The notes: a model not told the origin generated them from the letters alone. A stretch of DNA of 64,000 nucleotides from Massilia sp. YIM B02769 (GCF_030411995.1 NZ_JASNRC010000001.1:121114-185113); one strand, 5' to 3'. Positions 8,494-21,708 are shown, numbered from the stretch's first letter. Translations and numbers: made by a program.

Positions 8494-9043
8494 ATTCAAC
8501 CTTTGGGCAAAAGCTGTGGAAAACTTTGTGGAGAATGAAGGACTTGACCGGTGGAGAAGTTTACGTTAAGTCAAAGCATGCATGGATGCACGGAAATACA
8601 AGAAAAATAAACCCTGCAATTTCAATTACTTAGGCTAGTCAAAGTAGTCCACAGCAATTGAATTCCCGTTTTGCAATGATTGTGCATAACCTCCGTTTCC
8701 GTGCTAACTCATGCAAGGAAGTAATGAAGATTTAAACAATAATCTGCGAAGCTTTTGCTAAGTCTCGGTAAACACGGGACTTTTTATGGCTGAGCTACCA
8801 ATGCTGTTGATAACTTTGTGAACAAGGAAGTGAAAAGCACTGGTTTTACTGGGAAAACATGCTTTCGTATTAGCAAGCGACCGAAGTAAACAGAGAAAAA
8901 CTCTTTGTATTCAATAGCTTGCTGTTTACGTTCACTCGACCAATTGTCCACAGCCCGCAGACTTGCATTTTTGAAACTTGTGAACAAGTGTGATTTTGCT
9001 GCGCCGCGGGGTGGACATCTTGTGCACCGCCCCGATCGGCGCT
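8494..9043. other. AT-rich priA-hemE gap with DnaA-box-like 9-mers (candidate origin or DnaA-bound region)
   Basis: No convincing gene lies here. The region is far more AT-rich than its surroundings (22 G/C of 60 in 8581-8640). Eight 9-mers lie within one or two mismatches of the DnaA box TTATCCACA or its complement: TGTGGAAAA 8515-8523, TGTGGAGAA 8527-8535, TAGTCCACA 8645-8653, TGTGCATAA 8681-8689, TGTTGATAA 8805-8813, TGTGAACAA 8817-8825 and 8979-8987, and TTGTCCACA 8944-8952. None is a perfect box. It is upstream of priA and downstream of hemE, so it must also hold the priA promoter. Confidence 0.45.
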
Positions 9044-10126
9044 TCAGCCTGCGCGCTGGCGACGGCTGAAACTGTGCACCGCTTCCACCATGGCGCTCAC
9101 CGACTCCGGCGGCGTGAACTGCGAAATGCCGTGGCCCAGGTTGAACACGTGGCCCGAACCCGCCGACGGCACGCCGTAGGCGGTGAGCGAACGTTCCACC
9201 TCGGCGCGGATCTGGTCCGGCTCGGCGAACAGGATCGCCGGATCGAGGTTGCCCTGCAGCGCCACGCGGTCGCCCACCAGGGCGCGGGCGCGGCCCAGGT
9301 TGGTGGTCCAGTCCAGGCCCAGCGCATCGGCGCCGATGTTTGCCATTTCGTCGAGCCAGATGCCGCCGCCCTTGGTGAAGACGATCGCCGGAATGCGCAC
9401 GCCATCCTTTTCGCGCTGCAGCTGGCTGACGACCTGCTGCATGTACTTCAGCGAGAATTCCTGGTAAGCGCCGTCGGCCAATGCGCCGCCCCAGGAATCG
9501 AAGATCATCACGGCCTGGGCGCCGGCGTCGATCTGGGCGTTCAGGTACTGGGCCACGGCGGTGGCGTTGATCTCCAGGATGCGGTGCATCAGGTCCGGAC
9601 GCGCGTACAGCATCTTCTTGATCGTGTGGAATTCACGCGAACCCTGGCCTTCGACCATGTAGCAGGCCAGCGTCCACGGGCTGCCCGAAAAGCCGATCAG
9701 CGGCACGCGGCCGTCGAGCGCCAGGCGGATCGAGGTGACGGCCTTGAACACGTAGTCGAGCGACTCCATGTCCGGTACGCGCAGGGCCAGCACGTCGGCC
9801 TCGGTGCGCAGCGGACGCTCGAACTTCGGGCCTTCGCCATCGGCGAAGTACAGGCCCAGGCCCATCGCGTCGGGCACGGTCAGGATGTCCGAGAACAGGA
9901 TCGAGGCATCCAGCGGATAGCGGTCGATCGGCTGCAGCGTGACTTCGGTGGCATAGTCCGGGTTCTTTGCCAGGCCCAGGAACGAACCGGCGCGCGCGCG
10001 GGTGGCGCGGTATTCCGGCAGGTAGCGGCCCGCCTGGCGCATCAGCCAGACAGGCGTGTACTCGGTCGGCTGGCGCAGCAGCGCGCGCAGGAAGGTATCG
10101 TTCTTGAGCGGGGCAAATTGTGGCAT
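9044..10126 (-). CDS. hemE: Uroporphyrinogen decarboxylase
   Basis: 360 residues, the standard length. The signature [16 protein letters not shown] is near residue 25, [15 protein letters not shown] near residue 80, and the conserved [13 protein letters not shown] and IFDSWGGAL follow. HemE decarboxylates the four acetate side chains of uroporphyrinogen III to give coproporphyrinogen III in the cytosol, a step of heme synthesis. The frame is open for 32 more codons upstream, but those are encoded by intergenic REP sequence; the ATG at 10126 gives the family N-terminus [17 protein letters not shown]. The gene stands alone, with REP hairpins upstream and the AT-rich gap downstream. Confidence 0.96.
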   Translation of the reverse strand: MPQFAPLKNDTFLRALLRQPTEYTPVWLMRQAGRYLPEYRATRARAGSFLGLAKNPDYATEVTLQPIDRYPLDASILFSDILTVPDAMGLGLYFADGEGPKFERPLRTEADVLALRVPDMESLDYVFKAVTSIRLALDGRVPLIGFSGSPWTLACYMVEGQGSREFHTIKKMLYARPDLMHRILEINATAVAQYLNAQIDAGAQAVMIFDSWGGALADGAYQEFSLKYMQQVVSQLQREKDGVRIPAIVFTKGGGIWLDEMANIGADALGLDWTTNLGRARALVGDRVALQGNLDPAILFAEPDQIRAEVERSLTAYGVPSAGSGHVFNLGHGISQFTPPESVSAMVEAVHSFSRRQRAG

Positions 10127-10183
10127 GGCTGACAATAAAGGCGTCGGGAAGAGGGTTATTATCGCATTCTTGAGCGGGTTTAC

Positions 10184-10207
10184 GTAGGGTGGGTACTTGT
10201 ACCCACC
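10184..10207 (+). repeat. REP hairpin, GGGTAC tip
   Basis: GTAG foot, stem GGTGGGTAC/GTACCCACC with a TT loop. First of an inverted pair between the divergent hemE and S9 peptidase genes; its partner at 10261-10284 has the same tip. Confidence 0.9.
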
Positions 10208-10260
10208 GGTTTCACCGTGCACAGCGCGCGCTGGTGTTTCGATCCGTCAGGCGGCGCATC

Positions 10261-10284
10261 GGTGGGTACGAGTACCCACCCTAC
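10261..10284 (-). repeat. REP hairpin, GGGTAC tip
   Basis: Stem GGTGGGTAC/GTACCCACC with a GA loop and CTAC foot on the right. Inverted partner of 10184-10207, 53 bp away, about 40 bp before the S9 peptidase start. Confidence 0.9.
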
Positions 10285-10324
10285 AACTTATAATGGCGAT
10301 TCATCCTTTTTCGATGCTGCCGCC

Positions 10325-12258
10325 ATGACCGAACCGAACCGCCCGCAAGCCGCCCCGAGCGGCACCTGGACTTCCCCGATCAGCGCCGCCGTGGTCGCCG
10401 CCGGCGCCATGCCGCTGTCCCAGCTCGCGCTCGACGGCCGGGATGTGCTGTGGCTGGCCGGACGCGCCAGCGAAGCCGGCCGCACCACGCTGCTGCGCCA
10501 GCGCGCGGGGGCGATGGCCGAACTCACCCCCGCCCCCTTCAACGTGCGCAGCCGCGTGCACGAATACGGCGGCGGCGCGTATGCGGTGGACGGGGGCACG
10601 GTCTGGTTCTCGCACCACGCCGACAACAAGCTGTACCGCGTGGAAGACAGCGCCGAACCGGTGCAGATGACGAAGGAAGAAGCCGTGCGCTATGCCGACT
10701 TCGTGCCCGACCGCGCGCGCCAGCGCCTGGTCGCCGTGCGCGAAGACCACCTGGCGGGCGAAGCCCACCCCGTGAACACGGTCTGCGCGGTCGGCTTCGA
10801 CGGTACGGAAACCATCCTCGTCGACGGCAACGATTTCTACGCTGCCCCGCGCCTGTCACCAGATGGCAAGCAGCTGGCCTGGCTGTGCTGGGACCACCCG
10901 CGCATGCCCTGGCAGGGCACGGAATTGTGGGTCGCCGACGTGGCGGATGACGGCAGCCTGGTCGACGGCCGCCTGGTGGCCGGCGGCATGGACGAATCGA
11001 TCTGCCAGCCGGAATGGTCGCCCGAGGGCCTGCTGCACTTCGTGTCGGACCGCAGCGGCTGGTGGAACCTGTACCGCTTCGAACACGGCGTGGTGCACCC
11101 GCTGTGCCCGCGCGAAGCGGAGTTCGGCGGCCCGCACTGGAGCTTCGGCGGCTCGATGTACGGCTTCCGCTCGGAAGACGAAATCGTCTGCACCTATATC
11201 GAGGACGGCGTCAGCCGCCTGGCCAGCCTGTCCACGCGCGGCTGCACACTCACGCCCATCGACACGCCTTACCAGGAAATCCGCGAACTGCGCGTCACGC
11301 CGCAGGCAGTGGCGGTACTGGCCGGTTCGCCGACCATCGCCCTGGAACTGGCCCTGATCGACCCTGCCACCGGCGCACGCGAGGTGCTGGCGCGTTCGAT
11401 CGACGCCCTGCCCGACACCGGCTATCTGTCCGTCCCGCGCAGCATCCGCTACCCGAGCGCGAACGGCCGCAGCGCCTATGCCTTCCACTATGCCCCGGCC
11501 AACAAGGACTTCGCGCTGCCGGACGGCGAACTGCCGCCGCTGATCGTGATCGGCCACGGCGGCCCGACCGGCATGGCCACCAGCACCCTGAAACTGGCCA
11601 CCCAGTTCTGGACCAGCCGCGGCTTCGCCGTGCTCGACGTGAACTACGGCGGCAGCAGCGGCTTCGGGCGCAGCTACCGCGATTTGCTGAAGGGCCAGTG
11701 GGGCGTGATCGACGTCGAGGATTGCGTGGCCGGCGCGCGCCACCTGGCGGCCGAAGCCCTGGCCGACCCGGAGCGCCTGCTGATCCGCGGCAGCAGCGCC
11801 GGCGGCCTGACCACGCTGTCGGCCCTGGCCTTCCACGACGTGTTCAAGGCCGGCGCCAGCTACTACGGCGTGTCCGACCTGGCCGGCCTGGACGCCGACT
11901 CGCACAAGTTCGAGTCGCACTACAACGAATACCTGATCGCGCCGAAAGCCCAGGCCGATGCGGTGTACCGCCAGCGCTCGCCGATCCACCACACCGCGTC
12001 GCTCAAGCGCCCGATGATCTTCTTCCAGGGACTGGACGACAAGGTGGTGCCGCCGCAGCAATCGGAATCGATGGTGGAGGCGCTGCGCGCCAGCCGCGTG
12101 CCGGTGGCCTACATCACGCTCGAGGGCGAAGGCCACGGCTTCCGCAAGGCCGACAGCGTGGTCAAGACGCTGGAAGCGGAACTGGTGTTCTACCTGCGCG
12201 TGTTCGGCATCCCGGTGCCGCAAGGGCTGCCGCAAGTCGAGATCGAGAACCTGGCTGC

Positions 12259-12262
<4 letters not shown>
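10325..12262 (+). CDS. S9 family prolyl-oligopeptidase-type peptidase
   Basis: 645 residues: an N-terminal beta-propeller with WD40-like PD40 strands (for example PRLSPDGKQLAWLCWDHP) and a C-terminal alpha/beta hydrolase domain from about residue 380. The catalytic triad is readable: nucleophile in RGSSAGGL (Ser near 492), Asp in GLDDKVVP (near 572) and His in GEGHGF (near 604). Such enzymes remove dipeptides or acylated residues from short peptides. No signal peptide is seen, so it should be cytosolic. The start ATG at 10325 was chosen over an upstream open frame that crosses a REP hairpin. Its TGA overlaps the next gene's ATG, giving translational coupling to the SNF2-type ATPase. Confidence 0.92.
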
Positions 12263-16395
<4,133 letters not shown>

Positions 16396-16584
16396 GCCCA
16401 TCCATGTGATCATTGCCGCTTTTGCAAGCGAACCCGTATCCGACAAAGATGCGGGCGCCTGGTCAAAACGTGACGACATGTTTCAACCGCCCGCAAGCAG
16501 CCTGAATGGTGCTACTCTGGCGCGCTGGCCTGTGTCTTCCGCAGGACCTGGCGCCCCAATCTTTACTCCACAGGGCCGATCACG

Positions 16585-18501
16585 ATGATGAAAACGAAAC
16601 TCGCGCTGGCAGTCATTCTCGCCAGCCTTGCACTGGCGCCCGCCAGCGCCAAGCAGACCAAGAACGCCAAGCCGAAGGCGACGAAAGTAGTCAAATCCAA
16701 AGCCTCCAAAGCCAAGGCGCCCGCTGCCAAGGACAAGTCGAAGGGCAAGTCGAAGGGCAAGGTCGCCACCGCTGCCGCAGCTGCCGCCACCACCGCCGTC
16801 GTCGCAGCCAAGTCGACCGGCCCGGAAAAGCGCCTCGACCGCCGCGCCGATTCGCTCGGCATGCAGTACCTGACCGCGCTCTGGCGCGTCGATCCGGAAG
16901 GCGGCATCTCGGTCGGCAAGTTCGACGCCGCCGCCAATCTCACCATCCCCGACGACGCCACGCGCGCGAAAAAACTCGCGTTCGCCAACGAGTGGCTGGA
17001 AAAATTCCGCAAGCTCGATCAGCGCCAGATGTCGTCGCGCCAGCGCACCGACGTCGCCCTCCTGATCAACAAGCTCGAGACCGACCGCTGGCGTTTGACC
17101 ACGCTGCGCGAGTTCGAATGGAACCCGTCGCTGTACAACGTGGCCCAGCCGCTCGACCTGATCCTGAACACCGACTACGCGGCGAAACCACAACGCCTGC
17201 GCACCATCCTGAAGCGCCTGGCCGACGTGCCGGCCTATTACCAGGCGGCGCAAGCGACGATCAAGAACCCGACGCGCGAACACACCCAGCTGGCGATCGC
17301 CCAGGCGCCGGGCACGCTGGCCGTGCTGGCCGACCTTGGCCAGGCGGCCCAGGAATCGATCCTGAACGCCCAGGAAAAGGCGATCTTCGCCCAGCGCATC
17401 GCGAACGCCGGCAGCGCGGTACTGGGCTACGTGGATTACCTGGAAAAGACGGACAAGACCCTGGCCCAAAGCGGACAGGCGCGTCCGTTCAGGCTGGGCA
17501 AGGCGCTGTACGAGCAGAAGTTCGCGCTCGAGATCCAGTCGGCCAGCAGCGCCGAACAAACCTTCCGTAAGGCCCTGCGCACGCGCGAGGAACTGCTGGC
17601 GCGCATGAACACCATCTCCGACGAACTCTGGCCGCGCTACATGGCCGGCGTGGCGAAACCGGACGACCGGTTTAAAAAGATCGGCATGCTGATCGATAAG
17701 CTCTCCGCACGCCACGTCGCGCGCGAGAACTTCCTGCCCGAGATCCGGCGCCAGATCCCGGAACTCCAGGACTGGGTGATCAAGCACGACCTGCTCACGC
17801 TCGACCCGAACAAGCCGCTGGAAGTGCGCGAAACGCCGATGTACCAGCGCGGCGTGGCCGGCGCCAGCATCGACGCGCCCGGCCCTTACCGTCCGAAGGA
17901 CCGCACCTACTACAACGTGACGCCGCTCGACGGTCTGTCGGCCGAGCAGGCCGAAAGCAGCCTGCGCGAGTACAACGAGTGGATCCTGCAGATCCTGAAC
18001 ATCCACGAAGCCATCCCCGGCCACTACGCCCAGCTGGTGCACGCGAACCGTTCGCCGTCGCTGGTGAAGTCCCTGTTCGGCAACGGCGCCATGGTCGAAG
18101 GCTGGGCCGTGTACGGCGAGCGCATGATGCTCGAATCCGGCTACGGCGGCAACGCGCCGGAAATGTGGCTGATGTACTCGAAGTGGAACCTGCGCAGCGT
18201 CACCAACACCATCCTCGATTACTCGGTGCACGTGCTCGGCATGCGCCAGGAAGCGGCGCTGGACCTGCTGGTGAACCAGGCCTTCCAGACGCGCCAGGAA
18301 GCGACCGAAAAGTGGCGCCGCGTGCAGCTGTCGTCGGTGCAGCTGACCAGCTACTACAGCGGCTACAGCGAGATCATGGAACTGCGCGAGCAGCGCAAGC
18401 AGGCCCTGGGCGATCGCTTCAACCAGAAGCAGTTCCACGACCAGTTCCTCAGCTATGGCAATGCGCCGGTGAAGATGATCGCCGAACTGATGCGCGACTG
18501 A
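16585..18501 (+). CDS. Secreted DUF885 family protein, putative metallopeptidase
   Basis: 638 residues. A signal peptide (MMKTKLALAVILASLALAPASA) is followed by a Lys/Ala-rich linker to about residue 80, where most positions are K, A, S or G. The folded part is DUF885: it carries LNIHEAIPGHYAQ, an HExxPGH zinc-type motif near residue 475, followed by EGWAVYGERMMLESGY with the likely third ligand. DUF885 proteins resemble zinc carboxypeptidases; the substrate is unknown. The basic linker may bind nucleic acid, cell wall or membrane, which is inference. It is a single gene with a strong terminator just downstream. Confidence 0.88.
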   Translation: MMKTKLALAVILASLALAPASAKQTKNAKPKATKVVKSKASKAKAPAAKDKSKGKSKGKVATAAAAAATTAVVAAKSTGPEKRLDRRADSLGMQYLTALWRVDPEGGISVGKFDAAANLTIPDDATRAKKLAFANEWLEKFRKLDQRQMSSRQRTDVALLINKLETDRWRLTTLREFEWNPSLYNVAQPLDLILNTDYAAKPQRLRTILKRLADVPAYYQAAQATIKNPTREHTQLAIAQAPGTLAVLADLGQAAQESILNAQEKAIFAQRIANAGSAVLGYVDYLEKTDKTLAQSGQARPFRLGKALYEQKFALEIQSASSAEQTFRKALRTREELLARMNTISDELWPRYMAGVAKPDDRFKKIGMLIDKLSARHVARENFLPEIRRQIPELQDWVIKHDLLTLDPNKPLEVRETPMYQRGVAGASIDAPGPYRPKDRTYYNVTPLDGLSAEQAESSLREYNEWILQILNIHEAIPGHYAQLVHANRSPSLVKSLFGNGAMVEGWAVYGERMMLESGYGGNAPEMWLMYSKWNLRSVTNTILDYSVHVLGMRQEAALDLLVNQAFQTRQEATEKWRRVQLSSVQLTSYYSGYSEIMELREQRKQALGDRFNQKQFHDQFLSYGNAPVKMIAELMRD

Positions 18502-18521
18502 CCATCGCCGCATCCACAACG

Positions 18522-18547
18522 ACCGGGCCACGCGCCCGGTTTTTTTT
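18522..18547 (+). terminator. Rho-independent terminator of the DUF885 gene
   Basis: Stem ACCGGGC/GCCCGGT with a short loop, followed directly by a run of eight T, 21 bp after the stop codon. Confidence 0.9.
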
Positions 18548-18554
18548 GGCAAAC

Positions 18555-18658
18555 AGCCGGGGTCAGGTCTGACATTCGGACACAAGCTCAACCTTATAGA
18601 AGGCCGAGCATGAAACTACAGCAGAGGCCGTGTCCGAATGTCAGACCTGACCCCGGCT
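18555..18658. repeat. 29-bp perfect inverted repeat with 46-nt spacer
   Basis: The arms 18555-18583 and 18630-18658 are perfect complements of 29 bp. They begin AGCCGGGGTCAGGTCTGAC and end near ATTCGGACAC. A T run (18658-18663) follows the right arm, so the transcript could fold as a second terminator. The arm shares 13 of 15 bases of GGGGTCAGGTCTGAC with GGGGACAGGTCTAAC next to RAYT 2 (43943-43957), which suggests a related non-autonomous element. Confidence 0.85.
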
Positions 18659-18703
18659 TTTTTACAGGCGGTATGATGTGGGTTTCATCGGAAGACAATC
18701 AGC

Positions 18704-18958
18704 ATGAGCACTGACGGACAGATCACTCCCGACGCGATGGCCGCGCTGCGTGCGCGCTTCGATGCGCAGTCGCGCAAGGCGCAGGTGTATTACGCGGTCA
18801 TGCACGAGATGAAGGGGATACTTGGCAAGGACGAGGCGGCCAGTGCCTGGATGGATGGGCCGTTGGAGGCCTTTGGCGGGCAGACGCCGGCCCAGCTGGT
18901 GGCGGCCGGGCGCGAGCAGGAAGTGCTGGCGCACATCCGCAGCGGGAAGGGTAAATGA
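18704..18958 (+). CDS. MbcA/ParS/Xre antitoxin-like protein (DUF2384), no toxin beside it
   Basis: 84 residues. The C-terminal half, AASAWMDGPLEAFGGQTPAQ followed by LVAAGREQEVLAHI, matches the DUF2384 toxin-binding pattern (W-x-x-x-P-x-x-x-x-G-G-x-T-P then a GR..V..x.I helix). In the family such proteins neutralise RES-domain toxins that degrade NAD+. Here no RES gene lies on either side: left is the 29-bp inverted repeat and right, tail to tail, is tatC. It also lacks a clear N-terminal HTH. It is therefore an orphan antitoxin-like protein or a regulator derived from one. GGAAG stands nine bases before the ATG. Confidence 0.65.
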   Translation: MSTDGQITPDAMAALRARFDAQSRKAQVYYAVMHEMKGILGKDEAASAWMDGPLEAFGGQTPAQLVAAGREQEVLAHIRSGKGK

Positions 18959-18971
18959 CGAGGGCGTAAAA

Positions 18972-18993
18972 AAACCGGAGCGCGCTCCGGTTT
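18972..18993. terminator. Bidirectional terminator between the DUF2384 gene and tatC
   Basis: Perfect 22-bp palindrome AAACCGGAGCG/CGCTCCGGTTT with a T-rich run on the right for rightward transcripts and seven A on the left for leftward transcripts. It can end both convergent units. Confidence 0.9.
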
Positions 18994-19012
18994 CTTGTTT
19001 GCTGTTCCCCGC

Positions 19013-19768
19013 TTATGCCTCTTCCGGCGCCTGCGTCATGCGCACGAACATCGGCGCCACCAGCAGGCCCAGCTCGAACAGCAGGCACATCGGAATGGCC
19101 AGGGCCAGCTGGCTGACCACGTCCGGTGGCGTGACAATCGCCGCGATCACGAACGCGCCGACGATCATGTAGGGGCGAATCGACTTCAGCTTCTCGATGC
19201 TGACGATGCCCATGCGCACCAGGATCACCACCACCACCGGCACCTCGAAGGTGGCGCCGAAGGCGAGGCACATCGACATCACGAAGTCGAGGTAGTTCTC
19301 GATGTCCGGCATCACCGCGATCGTCGAGGGTGCGAATTCGGCGATGAAGTGGAACACGCGCCCGAACACCAGGAAGTAGCAGAAGGCCACGCCGCCGATG
19401 AACAGCAGCGAGGACGAGATCACCAGCGGCAGCACCAGGCGCTTTTCGTGGGCGTACAGGCCAGGCGCGACAAAGGCCCAGATCTGGTAGAACACCCAGG
19501 GCAGTGCGATGATCAGGGCGACCATCAGCGTGACCTTCATCGGCACCAGGAAGGGCGAGACGACGCCGGTGGCGATCATCTTGGCACCCGGCGGCAGCGA
19601 TTGCAGCATCGGCTCGGCGAGGAAATCATAGACCTCCTTCGGCCCCGGCCAGATCATCAATGCGATGCAGACCAGCGCCACGCCGATGATGGCCTTGACC
19701 AGGCGGTCGCGCAGCTCGACGAGGTGGGAGATGAAGGTTTCTTCGACTGGCGCTTCTTCGGTCGTCAT
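19013..19768 (-). CDS. tatC: Sec-independent protein translocase subunit TatC
   Basis: 251 residues with six hydrophobic segments. TatC signatures are present: HLVELRDRLVKA at the N-terminus, the first periplasmic loop with FLAEPMLQSLPPGAKMIATG, SPFLVPMKVTLMVALIIALP, and VTPPDVVSQLALAIPMCLLF near the end. TatC is the twin-arginine signal receptor of the inner membrane. It is the last gene of tatABC and its ATG directly abuts the tatB stop codon, so it is probably translationally coupled. A bidirectional terminator follows. Confidence 0.97.
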   Translation of the reverse strand: MTTEEAPVEETFISHLVELRDRLVKAIIGVALVCIALMIWPGPKEVYDFLAEPMLQSLPPGAKMIATGVVSPFLVPMKVTLMVALIIALPWVFYQIWAFVAPGLYAHEKRLVLPLVISSSLLFIGGVAFCYFLVFGRVFHFIAEFAPSTIAVMPDIENYLDFVMSMCLAFGATFEVPVVVVILVRMGIVSIEKLKSIRPYMIVGAFVIAAIVTPPDVVSQLALAIPMCLLFELGLLVAPMFVRMTQAPEEA

Positions 19769-20272
19769 CTAGAAAAAGGAACTATTGGAGGATTTCACGC
19801 CAGGGCGGAACTTGCGCACGCGTGCGGCGCCCGACAACACCCGGGTCTTGCCGCCATGGCGGTGCTTGTACCAGGCCGGCACGGCGGACGAACGCACCAG
19901 CTTCTTGCGGCGGAAGTCGCGCGCCTTGCGTTCGAGGTCGTCGATCGTGGCCGATGGCGCGGCAGGCGTGGCGATGGTCGGCTGGATATCGCCTTGCCAT
20001 GCCGACTTGACGTCGTTCATGGCGCCCGACATATGGTGCTCGACGTCGGACTGGAACTCGGCCGCGCTGTCCGCCACTTCCTTGTGCAGGTTGCGCAATT
20101 CGTCGAGCTGGATCTCGCGGCTGACCTCGGATTTCACGTCCTGCAGGTAGCGCTGGGCGCGCCCGTATAGGGTGCCGGCCATGCGCGCCACCTTCGGCAG
20201 CTTTTCAGGGCCGATCACGATCAGCGCCACCACACCGATGATGGCGATCTTCGACAGTCCCAGGTCGATCAT
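19769..20272 (-). CDS. tatB: Sec-independent protein translocase subunit TatB
   Basis: 167 residues. One N-terminal membrane helix (MIDLGLSKIAIIGVVALIVI), the hinge GPEKLP typical of TatB, and a long amphipathic and charged helix (VKSEVSREIQLDELRNLHKE), then a Pro- and Lys-rich tail. TatB forms the receptor with TatC and contacts the signal peptide. It sits 12 bp downstream of tatA and directly before tatC. Confidence 0.95.
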   Translation of the reverse strand: MIDLGLSKIAIIGVVALIVIGPEKLPKVARMAGTLYGRAQRYLQDVKSEVSREIQLDELRNLHKEVADSAAEFQSDVEHHMSGAMNDVKSAWQGDIQPTIATPAAPSATIDDLERKARDFRRKKLVRSSAVPAWYKHRHGGKTRVLSGAARVRKFRPGVKSSNSSFF

Positions 20273-20284
20273 GGGGCGAGCGAA

Positions 20285-20527
20285 TTACGAACGGTGTTTT
20301 TCGCGGGTCTCGACGTCGATCGTCGACTTGTCCGCCACCTGTTGCGTCGGGCTGGCAGGGTTGGCCGGGTTCGAAGCCGACTTCTCTTCCTCGCCCTTCA
20401 CGCCATCCTTGAAGCCCTTGACGGCCTTGCCGATGTCCGAACCGACATTGCCCAGTTTTTTGGTACCGAACAGCAGCACCACCACCACCAGCACGATTAC
20501 CCAGTGCCAAATACTCATCGAACCCAT
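20285..20527 (-). CDS. tatA: Sec-independent protein translocase subunit TatA
   Basis: 80 residues: one membrane helix ([20 protein letters not shown]), the FGTKKL hinge and an amphipathic helix ([17 protein letters not shown]) followed by a charged tail. TatA oligomers form the passage for folded Tat substrates. AAGGAG six bases before the ATG at 20527 settles the start as MGSMSIWHW. The 401-bp gap to hinT upstream holds a REP pair, so tatA may have its own promoter or depend on read-through from the his genes. Confidence 0.95.
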   Translation of the reverse strand: MGSMSIWHWVIVLVVVVLLFGTKKLGNVGSDIGKAVKGFKDGVKGEEEKSASNPANPASPTQQVADKSTIDVETREKHRS

Positions 20528-20688
20528 CGTTATCTCCTTCGCAGACGCTTGCGCCTGAAATTGGTGCAGTCAAACATACCGTGCCAGTATAAGCCATGCG
20601 GCCCTTCTTGACCCGGCCAAAAGAATATTGTCAAGGGCCAATACCACAGCGTGCCTCATTGGGAACGTTGCTATGGCTTGGCTGCCGC

Positions 20689-20717
20689 CCGTACGGTGGG
20701 CACTCCGTGCCCACGCG
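20689..20717 (+). repeat. REP hairpin, GGGCAC tip
   Basis: CCGTACG foot, stem GTGGGCAC/GTGCCCAC with a TCC loop, CGCG, then GTTACG. Identical over its 29 bp to the copy at 4171-4199. Confidence 0.92.
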
Positions 20718-20854
20718 GTTACGTGCGTGTGCGGTTGGGGTTGGCGGTGATGCATCGCTCGCCAACGTCAAACCCGGTCACGCATACGCCGGTTTTCATC
20801 GCATATGTTTCGAGCGATTCGTCACGGCCAGTGGTGCATGCATCAACACGTAAC

Positions 20855-20882
20855 CGCGTGGGCACGGGGTGCCCACCGTACG
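20855..20882 (-). repeat. REP hairpin, GGGCAC tip
   Basis: Inverted partner of 20689-20717: CGTAAC, CGCG, stem GTGGGCAC/GTGCCCAC with a GGG loop, CGTACG. Lies about 47 bp from the hinT stop. Confidence 0.92.
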
Positions 20883-20928
20883 ATATCGGCCGCAGGCCAC
20901 CATATCGGACGCCGCGCAGCCTCCGCAA

Positions 20929-21303
20929 TTACGTACCCAGCCCCCGCCACGGCCGCTCGCCGCCGTACATGTGCAAATGCAGGTGATACACCTCCTGCCC
21001 GCCGTTCGGACCGCTGTTGATCAGGGTCTTGAAGCCGCCGCTGCGCTGGCCGTTGGCATCCGTGGTCACGCCCACGCCCTGCTCCGCCGCCAGCCGCGGC
21101 GCCAGCGCCAGCATCTTGCCCAGCACCGCGGTGTGGTCATCGGTCACGTCGGACAGGGTCGCCACGTGCACCTTCGGAATCACCAGCAAATGCACCGGTG
21201 CCGCCGGGTTGATGTCCTTGAACGCCAGCACATCGTCGTCCTCGTACACGACGTTCGCGGGAATCTGTTTCGCGACGATCTTGCAGAAAATGCAGTTATC
21301 CAT
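20929..21303 (-). CDS. hinT: HIT-family purine nucleoside phosphoramidase HinT
   Basis: 124 residues beginning MDNCIFCKIVAKQIPANVVY, the canonical HinT start with AAGGAG upstream; an 11-codon upstream extension was discarded. The histidine triad is HLHLHMYGG near residue 110. HinT hydrolyses adenosine 5'-phosphoramidates and lysyl- or acyl-adenylates in the cytosol. It follows hisE by 63 bp and precedes tatABC. Confidence 0.95.
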   Translation of the reverse strand: MDNCIFCKIVAKQIPANVVYEDDDVLAFKDINPAAPVHLLVIPKVHVATLSDVTDDHTAVLGKMLALAPRLAAEQGVGVTTDANGQRSGGFKTLINSGPNGGQEVYHLHLHMYGGERPWRGLGT

Positions 21304-21366
21304 GTTGTCTCCTTGTGTCCGGCATAGTAAGCGCAAACCATGACGGCGCCATGACGCAAACGGTTT

Positions 21367-21708
21367 CTATGCTTCCTTGCGGGCGGCCTTTTCTTCCAGG
21401 CCCGACACGCCCTCGCGCCTGGCCAGTTCGTCCAGCACCTGTTGCGGGTTCAAATCGAACTTCGCCAGCAGCAGCATCGAATGGAACCACAGGTCGGCCA
21501 CTTCGTACACGATTTTCGACGTGTCGCCGGACACGCGCGCGTCTTTCGCCGCCATCACGGTCTCGGTGGCTTCTTCGCCGATCTTTTTCAGGATGGCGTC
21601 GTCGCCCTTGGCGAACAGTTTAGCGGCGTACGACGTCGCCGGGTCGCCGCCGTTCTCGGGCTTGCGGCCTTCGATAGTCGCGGCCACGCGGGCCAGGATC
21701 TCGCTCAT
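21367..21708 (-). CDS. hisE: Phosphoribosyl-ATP diphosphatase
   Basis: 113 residues with the MazG-like all-alpha fold: [16 protein letters not shown] and [15 protein letters not shown] carry the Glu/Asp metal ligands. HisE removes pyrophosphate from phosphoribosyl-ATP, step 2 of histidine synthesis. It is separate from HisI, as usual outside enterobacteria, and its ATG overlaps the hisI stop codon (ATGA). Confidence 0.96.
   Translation of the reverse strand: MSEILARVAATIEGRKPENGGDPATSYAAKLFAKGDDAILKKIGEEATETVMAAKDARVSGDTSKIVYEVADLWFHSMLLLAKFDLNPQQVLDELARREGVSGLEEKAARKEA

Larger units (their letters stand above)
20528..20928. other. hinT-tatA gap of 401 bp carrying an inverted REP pair
   Basis: No gene was found here. 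The interval contains two REP hairpins (20689-20717 and 20855-20882) with CGTAAC/GTTACG outer arms, and the tatA ribosome site at its left end. It interrupts an otherwise tightly packed run of genes. Confidence 0.7.

Noticed and set aside
8559..8574. Possible third LiuR-like site (GTTTACGTTAAGTCA) upstream of priA
   Set aside because: One base is missing relative to the two exact operators, and leucine control of priA is implausible; taken as chance.
8784..8987. 67-codon minus-strand frame in the priA-hemE gap
   Set aside because: Lies in the AT-rich DnaA-box-like cluster, no ribosome site and no recognisable protein features.
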